Origin: Parapedobacter sp037190485 | GTDB taxonomy: Bacteria > Bacteroidota > Bacteroidia > Sphingobacteriales > Sphingobacteriaceae | NCBI GenBank assembly: GCA_037190485.1 | Contig: JBBCJB010000037.1 | Location: 93,801-157,800, forward strand | Direction of reading: 5' to 3' | DNA length: 64,000 nucleotides | Part shown: piece after piece, positions 59,104 through 64,000 of the stretch | How the letters are laid out: every line of letters begins with the position of its first letter | Numbering within the stretch: the stretch's first letter is position 1 | Program-made: the position numbers and the translations under genes | The notes under the pieces: generated by a model | Told to the model about the DNA's origin: nothing | Database searches by the model: none | What the model saw: only the letters and a program-made list of their open reading frames with translations

Positions 59104-59544
59104 ATGGAAAAACGAATCAACATCAGTGAAGTCGAACCGAAAGCCTACGCCGCGATGCTCGAGCTGGAAAAATACCTGGCGCAATCGGGGCTGACGCACA
59201 CGCACAAGGGATTGATCAAGATCCGCGCCTCGCAGCTCAACGGATGCGCCTTCTGCATCGATATGCATACCAAAGACGCGCTGAAGCACGGTGAAACGCC
59301 GCAGCGGATCTTCCTGCTGGATGCCTGGCGGGATACCGAACTGTTCACCGCAGCGGAGCGCACGTTGCTCCAGGTCACCGAGGAGGTTACCCAGATCAGC
59401 CACCACGGGCTGACCAAGGGCACCTATGACGAAGCCCTCGCTGCCTTCGGCGAAAACTACCTCGCACAGATCGTCATGGCCGTGGCCACGATCAGCGCCT
59501 GGAACCGCATCTGCATCAGTTTCCTCACGCCGATACCGGCCTAG
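59104..59544 (+). CDS. Carboxymuconolactone decarboxylase/AhpD-like protein
   Basis: 146 residues from ATG 59104, with GAAAGGA upstream; the longer open frame is rejected because it starts before the promoter. The AhpD core motif is NGCAFCIDMHTKDALKHGE (Cys48, Cys51, His55), giving a CxxC-His peroxidase-type site. It probably reduces peroxides with a thiol partner or acts as a stress-linked disulfide enzyme. It forms its own transcription unit. Confidence 0.9.
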   Translation: MEKRINISEVEPKAYAAMLELEKYLAQSGLTHTHKGLIKIRASQLNGCAFCIDMHTKDALKHGETPQRIFLLDAWRDTELFTAAERTLLQVTEEVTQISHHGLTKGTYDEALAAFGENYLAQIVMAVATISAWNRICISFLTPIPA

Positions 59545-59550
59545 CAAGCC

Positions 59551-60387
59551 TCACAGGTAACGCAACTTCGCCGTTACGGCCTGCGCCTGGCCGGACACGG
59601 TGATCTTGAAATCGTCGAATTTGGGCCTGCCCATGCCCGAGTGGTAGTAATCGGAGAAGCCGAAGCCTTCCTTGGGCATCTTGAGCAGGTTGTTGTCCAT
59701 GATGTCGTTGCTGTTTTCGTCATCCAGTATCGCCAGGCCGTAAACGCCCGGCTTCAGCGCCAGCGTGACCTTCAGCGTACCGTCCGCCATGCCCGTCTTC
59801 GGGAACCTGAATCGGGCCACCGGTTTGCTGTCCTTGAAGCCCCCTTCGTCGGTGAACGCCTGGATGGCGATGCGCCCCTTGTCCGAGCGTATGCCCGTCA
59901 CGGTGAGCGTGATGTTTTCCCGCTCGCTGGGTTCGGCTGCGCGCTCCTCGAACCAAGCCTGCCGCTCCATCCGCCGCAACCGTCGGTTCTGCCGCTCCAC
60001 GAGGTCGCCGAACCAGCCCTCGACGGTCACGGCCTTCTTGCGCGCGTTGCCGCCGGAACGCTTCCTCGAAAAATTCGAAGACGCATTGCCCACGATGATC
60101 GAATGGGTGCCATCCGGCGCGATGGCGACGTTGCCATGGATCACCGAATGCGTACCGTTCGGGTTGACCACGACGTTGCCATGGATCACCGAATGCGTGC
60201 CGTTCGGGTTGACCACGATGTTGCCATGGATCACCGAGTGCGTGCCGTTCGGGTTGACCACGATGTTGCCATGGACCACTGAATGCGTGCCGTCCGGATT
60301 GACGACGATCTGCGCCTGAACGACGCCGGCCGACACCGACAGCAGCGCCGCGGCCACCCAAACCCCTATCCTTTTGCTAGCTATCAT
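59551..60387 (-). CDS. DUF2141 protein with N-terminal 15-residue repeats
   Basis: 278 residues with a signal peptide (VWVAAALLSVSAGVVQA). Five tandem 15-residue repeats follow (consensus VVNPNGTHSVIHGNI, about residues 27-105), then a basic linker and the C-terminal DUF2141 domain (about 155-278: ITLTVTGIRSDKGRIAIQAFTDEGGF ... LKPGVYGLAILDDENSNDIMDNNLLKMPKEGFGFSDYY). DUF2141 proteins are envelope beta-sandwich proteins of unknown function. The repeats are not usual in the family and are almost identical at DNA level, suggesting recent expansion. Confidence 0.85.
   Translation of the reverse strand: MIASKRIGVWVAAALLSVSAGVVQAQIVVNPDGTHSVVHGNIVVNPNGTHSVIHGNIVVNPNGTHSVIHGNVVVNPNGTHSVIHGNVAIAPDGTHSIIVGNASSNFSRKRSGGNARKKAVTVEGWFGDLVERQNRRLRRMERQAWFEERAAEPSERENITLTVTGIRSDKGRIAIQAFTDEGGFKDSKPVARFRFPKTGMADGTLKVTLALKPGVYGLAILDDENSNDIMDNNLLKMPKEGFGFSDYYHSGMGRPKFDDFKITVSGQAQAVTAKLRYL
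60086..60310 (-). repeat. Five tandem 45-bp repeats inside the DUF2141 gene
   Basis: Units begin TTGCC at 60086, 60131, 60176, 60221 and 60266 on the plus strand. The inner three are nearly identical and the outer two diverged. The 45-bp period keeps the reading frame and encodes 15 residues. Confidence 0.9.
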
Positions 60388-60472
60388 CCCTGTTCATGCT
60401 TTGTGCTGCATAAAGATAGGGATTTTGTTTGAAACCCCATTTTTATTCAACGAACGGACGCTCGGTAAGAGG

Positions 60473-61297
60473 TCACGATTCTGAATTGTTTTCAAATCCC
60501 CAAGCGATATCCGTGAGGTATTGTACAATGGTTTCCACGTCTTTGTCAATTTCAGAAACAACTTGCAAAATAAACGGGCTTTTCTCCGCTAACGTTATGT
60601 GAACGTCCAAAATTCCCTTGAATCGCAGTGACAAAGCAGCATTTGCTGCGATTATCTTTTTGATTTCGCGTCCCAGCACAATCGCCCCGATGTTTTCCAG
60701 TTCCCGCTCCACATCACCGAAAAGGTCATTATGCCATTCATAAATCAGGTCGCTGTGCAAGTTGAAGAAATGAAGGAGGATATTCGCGATATCCCGAGCG
60801 TCCTTTTGGCGCACCTCGGGACGGTCGTCGAAGGAAATAAATTTCAGGAGCGCTATCGCCGTCAGCGTGGCCACCTTAAATGAATTGCCACTCTCCGTGA
60901 TCACGAGTTCTGTCCCGGATTCGAATACTTCTTTCATGCCATCAACGCGTATACTCGTCATCCCCGTACCCTCAATTTCCACGCTTCCGTCTGATTCAAT
61001 ATCACCAAACGGAAGTATATCTATCTGTACGCCATCCTTCGTCAGAAGTACAAAGGCATTCTCCCTAGTTTCCACACACCCTTCCCGCTCGACTAGGTAG
61101 TCCTTCACCATCCTGTATTCTTTCACGCTCCCTATCAACGCCGCATAATCCACGTCCCGGGTAGTCCTAAAGCTTAGCCCTCCCCTGTCATACCAAACCT
61201 GCCTTGCCATTGCACCTATCAGGTAATAATCAATGTTCAATGCACTGAATGCACGCTCCAACATATCGAAAACATGCTTGAGGTCTCCGTCTCTCAT
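60473..61297 (-). CDS. AbiEii-type nucleotidyltransferase, toxin of a type IV toxin-antitoxin pair
   Basis: 274 residues from ATG 61297. The nucleotidyltransferase core is LIGAMARQVWYDRGGLSFRTTRDVDYAALI (GA-RQ loop and the metal-binding DVD), with VQIDILPFG supplying the third acidic residue. The AbiEii family inactivates translation by modifying tRNA with nucleotides. It lies one base after the antitoxin stop, so the two are coupled. Members vary and some are not toxic, so toxicity is inferred. Confidence 0.8.
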   Translation of the reverse strand: MRDGDLKHVFDMLERAFSALNIDYYLIGAMARQVWYDRGGLSFRTTRDVDYAALIGSVKEYRMVKDYLVEREGCVETRENAFVLLTKDGVQIDILPFGDIESDGSVEIEGTGMTSIRVDGMKEVFESGTELVITESGNSFKVATLTAIALLKFISFDDRPEVRQKDARDIANILLHFFNLHSDLIYEWHNDLFGDVERELENIGAIVLGREIKKIIAANAALSLRFKGILDVHITLAEKSPFILQVVSEIDKDVETIVQYLTDIAWGFENNSES

Positions 61298-61298
61298 G

Positions 61299-62303
61299 CT
61301 ATTCAAATCGAGCTTTCAAGTTGTCGTTATAAATCATTTCGGCCGTTTCGATACATCTTGGATCGTCGGTAATTATCAGATCGGCATAAGTAATCAGGTG
61401 TGGTGTGATGCTGCGATTGGGCATATCCTTCCAGAACACCTGATAAACCCAAACATTCCCATTCGCTTTCGGTACTAAGCGCATTCGTTTCATCAGCACG
61501 CTTTTGGGTTCGGCGGTGTAAACCGTCAGCTGCTCGGGATTATTAAGGTAGCCAGTCGCTAACGCCCCGGCGGGTTCACCTCCCCAGTACGTGTGTTCCG
61601 GCAAATCAAGCTCCTTCCAGTTTTGAAAGTCATTTATCTGGTACGCCCCGATGAGTAGCGCCGGTTTCAGCACGTTTCTGTAGCCTTCCACCCATTTTTC
61701 GAGCAATTCCCTTCTATTCCTTAAAGTCATTTCTTTCTTGTTTAATTGGAGCAGGAAACCGGCTTCTTTCAAGCCGTTTAATACAATATTTACGGTTCCA
61801 ATCGCGACGTCGGCGATTTGGGCCAGCTCACGGTATGGAAGGTTCAACGCATCAGGTTGTTGTAGTAGCGCATAAACGACTTTCAAACCGGCTTTCGTAA
61901 ATGCCCTATTACCTCCGCTTTTCGCTACGTCCAACATTTTCTGGCCCTCTATCCAAATCAGTTTACCTCCGTAGTTTATATGTATGTTCCCCGCTCCATC
62001 GATATAGCCGACACCGGCATTCCGGAGTTCCGTCTTTAGCGTGGGAAAGATATGCTCGGCTATGACGATCAGTGGCGCTAGGGTATCTGCTGTTTCCAAT
62101 ATGGAATCTAGCTGGTATCGCCGTGGTTCCTTCCTAACGAGCGCGTTGAATGGCATCGTCTGTTTGTCGATTTCCAGCATGACTTGGCCATCGAGGTCAT
62201 CACCACGATAGGCCTGCTTGCCAGTTTCCCATTTGGCTTTAATGCCAGTATTGGTTTCCAGATTGCGTAATGCCTTTTCGACGATTAACATTTTCTGTTT
62301 CAT
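61299..62303 (-). CDS. AbiEi-family antitoxin / transcriptional regulator
   Basis: 334 residues. A winged helix-turn-helix region lies at about 145-190 (LNLPYRELAQIADVAIGTVNIVLNGLKEAGFL), and the rest matches AbiEi-like proteins with a C-terminal antitoxin domain. It should repress the operon and counteract the downstream nucleotidyltransferase. The unusual long N-terminal domain (about 1-130) may bind a ligand. The operator predicted for it is the nested palindrome directly upstream. Confidence 0.82.
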   Translation of the reverse strand: MKQKMLIVEKALRNLETNTGIKAKWETGKQAYRGDDLDGQVMLEIDKQTMPFNALVRKEPRRYQLDSILETADTLAPLIVIAEHIFPTLKTELRNAGVGYIDGAGNIHINYGGKLIWIEGQKMLDVAKSGGNRAFTKAGLKVVYALLQQPDALNLPYRELAQIADVAIGTVNIVLNGLKEAGFLLQLNKKEMTLRNRRELLEKWVEGYRNVLKPALLIGAYQINDFQNWKELDLPEHTYWGGEPAGALATGYLNNPEQLTVYTAEPKSVLMKRMRLVPKANGNVWVYQVFWKDMPNRSITPHLITYADLIITDDPRCIETAEMIYNDNLKARFE

Positions 62304-62306
62304 CTT

Positions 62307-62361
62307 TTGTTCATTATTATCAATCGTTCACGTTACGTGAACAAACAAAAATAATGAACAA
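62307..62361. promoter_or_regulatory. Concentric nested palindrome, candidate operator of the AbiE pair
   Basis: An outer inverted repeat TTGTTCATTATT (62307-62318) / AATAATGAACAA (62350-62361) encloses an inner one GTTCACGT (62326-62333) / ACGTGAAC (62335-62342). Both centre on 62334. GTTCA half-sites lie at 62309 and 62326, and their complements at 62338 and 62355, 17 bp apart on each side. The -7 box of the operon lies inside. Confidence 0.65.
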
Positions 62362-62376
62362 TAATCAATTAAACAA
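62346..62376 (-). promoter_or_regulatory. Promoter of the AbiE-type operon
   Basis: Minus strand TTG (62376-62374), a 20-bp spacer and TATTTTTG (62353-62346). It overlaps the right half of the nested palindrome, so binding there would block transcription. Confidence 0.65.
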
Positions 62377-62390
62377 ATCGATTTTTTTTG

Positions 62391-62795
62391 TCACCTGGCG
62401 GGGGTGAGCATCGTCAGCACGCATTGCCAGCCATCGCCATCGCGGGTGAATATGCTGGTGGACCATTCGTAGAAGCTGAACGGATTGCCTTTATAAAATC
62501 CGGCGCTGGTGCCTTTCGCCGTGACGATGCCCGTATCGCCGTAGATTTTAACCCGGCTTTCGTCGGTGTCCATGCGGGTGTGCACCAGGTCTCCCGAAGC
62601 GATATGCCGCAGGAAATCGGCTTTAAGCGTGATGCCGCCTTCGGTGCCCACGCAGACCCAGTCATCGGCCATGTATTCGCCGATGCGCTGCACATCGTTG
62701 GCCGCGATTGCGTTGTCCCATTCCTGGCTGTACGCCAGGAGCGCTTCGGTTGTTTTCGTCATTTCCGGTGGGTTGTCCATGCGGTATCCAATCAT
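62391..62795 (-). CDS. NTF2-like protein (DUF4440/SnoaL-like)
   Basis: 134 residues with a cone-shaped NTF2 fold: LLAYSQEWDNAIAANDVQRIGEYMADDWVCVGTEG, then GDLVHTRMDTDESRVKIYGDTGIVTAKGTSAG and the final strands YEWSTSIFTRDGDGWQCVLTMLTPAR. Such proteins bind small molecules or act as simple isomerases; none is indicated. TAGTTTTG on the minus strand at 62820-62813 lies just upstream of the first ATG at 62795, making that start plausible; ATG 62780 or 62762 are alternatives. Confidence 0.8.
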   Translation of the reverse strand: MIGYRMDNPPEMTKTTEALLAYSQEWDNAIAANDVQRIGEYMADDWVCVGTEGGITLKADFLRHIASGDLVHTRMDTDESRVKIYGDTGIVTAKGTSAGFYKGNPFSFYEWSTSIFTRDGDGWQCVLTMLTPAR

Positions 62796-62812
62796 TACGT
62801 TATCAATGGCTA

Positions 62813-62820
62813 CAAAACTA
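62813..62820 (-). promoter_or_regulatory. -7 box of the NTF2-like gene
   Basis: TAGTTTTG on the minus strand, full consensus, with no clear -33 element; 17 nt before the ATG at 62795. Confidence 0.4.
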
Positions 62821-62832
62821 GACCGAACGGAA

Positions 62833-63357
62833 TCAGTAACCTAGGCCATCGTCCACATCGTACCTTACCCCCGCATAGCCCAACGCCTTTCGCATCAGGC
62901 CCAGCTGCCCGAACAGGTAGCTTACGCGGTCCAGGCTCATGCCCACCATGTTCAGTTTGTTTTCTTCGACATAGGGGACATCCATCCCGAATTCATACGA
63001 TTCGCTGAGTTCGGCCTCCTCCACGGCCAATAGTTTCTGATACAGCGGCGGCGAGATCGCATGCCACTGCTTTTTCAACTCCCCGAGCGTCGGGTATTCC
63101 GCGGTCACGTCGAGTGCTTTTGCGTCCCTGAACAGCCCGTCGTGGGGATCCTTTTCGGGAATGCCGAGTACGCCGGCCAGCCAATACCGGCAATTGACCA
63201 GGTTGCCGACCATCCAGGTGAAATGGTTGGTTCTATCGGCGATCCTTTTTTGCGCGTCTTCTTCGCGGATGCCATCCAGCATATTATTGAACAACTGGCT
63301 GTGCATGCGGTAGGCTGGGATCACGATCGCCAGCGTTGTTGCTATGGGCTTGTCCAT
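62833..63357 (-). CDS. DinB-like protein (DUF664/DinB superfamily)
   Basis: 174 residues, helical bundle type. A likely metal-binding His lies in TNHFTWMVGNLVNCRYWLAGVLG, with PAYRMHSQLFNNMLDGI before it and a C-terminal helix SLDRVSYLFGQLGLMRKALGY. DinB-like proteins include thiol transferases and stress proteins of unknown role. It stands alone on the minus strand between the NTF2-like gene and the repeat array. Confidence 0.7.
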   Translation of the reverse strand: MDKPIATTLAIVIPAYRMHSQLFNNMLDGIREEDAQKRIADRTNHFTWMVGNLVNCRYWLAGVLGIPEKDPHDGLFRDAKALDVTAEYPTLGELKKQWHAISPPLYQKLLAVEEAELSESYEFGMDVPYVEENKLNMVGMSLDRVSYLFGQLGLMRKALGYAGVRYDVDDGLGY

Positions 63358-63563
63358 GTTTCGATTTTGTTTTGTACGATTAATTCCATCGTTCGACGGG
63401 CTTCGCTACCTCGTCGATGAGACCCTATTTGTTATGTAAAGCTACCGCAAAACCCCCGGCGCGCAAAGGGGCATTAAAGACAAATTAGGGGGCGAATTGC
63501 GACTTTTATGATCCGGTTGGCTTCTACCCGCTTTCGCGCACGCGGAGGAATACGGTGAACCGT
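63358..63563. other. Gene-free stretch before the tandem array
   Basis: No recognisable gene, terminator or consensus promoter is seen. Short reverse frames continue from the array but look like its shadows. Confidence 0.4.
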
Positions 63564-63836
63564 ACGGGCCATCGGTATATACGGACGGGCCATCCGGATA
63601 TACGTGCCGACCGTACGGAGATACGCGTCGACCGTACGGAGATACGGACGGCCCATCCGTATATACGCGCCGACCGTAAGCAACTACGTGCCGACCGTAC
63701 GGAGATACGGACGGCCCATCCGTATATACACGCCGACCGTAAGCAACTAGGTGCCGACCGTACGGAGATACGGACGGCCCATCCGTATATACGCGCCGAC
63801 CGGAAGCATATACGTGCCGACCGTACGGAGATACGG
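63564..63836. repeat. Array of 13 x 21-bp units in a 63-bp higher-order repeat
   Basis: Three unit types alternate: GCCGACCGTACGGAGATACGG, ACGGCCCATCCGTATATACGC and GCCGACCGTAAGCAACTACGT, each 21 bp. From 63648 they repeat as a 63-bp block; CCGTACGGAG recurs at 63632, 63695, 63758 and 63821. The palindrome CCGTACGG lies in the first type. Every reading frame on both strands stays open because 21 and 63 are multiples of three, so coding status cannot be read from openness. Confidence 0.92.
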
Positions 63837-63876
63837 ATGACACGGTGTACCGGATGCCCGCGCGCCACAAGCCTTG

Positions 63877-64000
63877 TTACTCCCCTTCCCGCCACCACTT
63901 CAGGAACGCCGACCGGTGGCGCCTGCTCACTTCCAGCACCCGGCCGCCGAGCGAGTCGAGCAGCACCACCTCGGCCTTGCCGTTGGCGTCGTTGACCCGG
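63877..64000 (-). CDS. C-terminal end of an unidentified protein (partial)
   Basis: On the minus strand a frame is open from the window edge to TAA at 63879-63877 and reads RVNDANGKAEVVLLDSLGGR, then VLEVSRRHRSAFLKWWREGE. It has normal, non-repetitive composition, unlike the array that follows its stop. The family cannot be recognised from about 40 residues. Confidence 0.5.
   Translation of the reverse strand, partial: RVNDANGKAEVVLLDSLGGRVLEVSRRHRSAFLKWWREGE

Noticed and set aside
60086..60310. CRISPR-like look of the 45-bp repeats
   Set aside because: Units are directly adjacent with no spacers and keep a reading frame in a secreted protein.
63564..63836. CRISPR or a real gene in the 21-bp array
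   Set aside because: No spacers; all six frames are open because of the period, so openness is no evidence for coding.
1..64000. tRNA or rRNA genes, insertion sequences, attachment sites
   Set aside because: None was recognised by reading; the AT-rich island has no integrase or transposase and no flanking direct repeats that I could see.

Overview
The window comes from a Bacteroidota chromosome, most likely a Sphingobacteriaceae-type member (genus not decidable from sequence alone). The signs are a SusC/SusD pair, many promoters of the Bacteroidota type (TAnnTTTG with TTG about 19-20 bp upstream), A-rich or absent Shine-Dalgarno sequences, and typical neighbourhoods such as DUF3822-rsmD-coaD. 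Most of the DNA is GC-rich by eye. A short block at about 40.25-42.79 kb is clearly AT-rich and looks acquired. I see no rRNA, tRNA, insertion sequence or CRISPR array.

Layout. 0.2-1.2 kb: a small heat-shock protein and a thioesterase. 1.26-6.95 kb: the four-gene ligase-associated DNA repair operon (MBL-fold exonuclease, ATP-dependent ligase, Lhr-like helicase, PdeM phosphoesterase). 6.9-23.9 kb: a polysaccharide utilisation locus with an AraC regulator, SusC, SusD, GH2, a dehydrogenase/lactonase/acid-sugar dehydratase trio, an MFS sugar porter, an (alpha/alpha)6-barrel hydrolase and GH28. This suggests depolymerisation of a pectin-like glycan followed by oxidative sugar catabolism. 24-30.4 kb: DJ-1/PfpI protein, SMP-30 protein, OmpA/TPR/PD40 protein, enoyl-CoA hydratase, mannose-1-phosphate guanylyltransferase and KdsD. 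30.4-33.5 kb: RecQ and KdsA. 33.5-40.2 kb: the sulfate assimilation operon (HEPN-fused sulfite reductase, siroheme synthesis, 4Fe-4S APS reductase, CysD, CysN).

40.25-42.8 kb: the AT-rich island (membrane LytTR regulator, intradiol-dioxygenase-like lipoprotein, YceI lipoprotein). 42.8-50.7 kb: Tat-exported superoxide dismutase, SRPBCC protein, PyrE, NUDIX, CoaD, RsmD, DUF3822, RecD-like helicase, an APC permease and a secreted methyltransferase. 50.8-56.3 kb: two more APC permeases around a membrane pyrophosphatase. 56.3-60.4 kb: lipoprotein nuclease, macrolide 2'-phosphotransferase, AhpD-like protein and a repeat-bearing DUF2141 protein. 60.5-62.4 kb: an AbiE-type toxin-antitoxin pair with a concentric palindromic operator. 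62.4-64 kb: NTF2-like and DinB-like proteins, a 13 x 21-bp tandem array and the end of a further gene.

The strongest unexplained signals are two leader regions built on the same plan: a TAnnTTTG box, an ATG 4-5 nt later opening a 16-codon peptide, then a hairpin with a T-tract, then the gene. One precedes the sulfate assimilation operon; its single Cys codon and a competing 10-bp antiterminator-like hairpin suggest cysteine-sensing attenuation. The other precedes the macrolide phosphotransferase and may be a drug- or ribosome-sensing attenuator.
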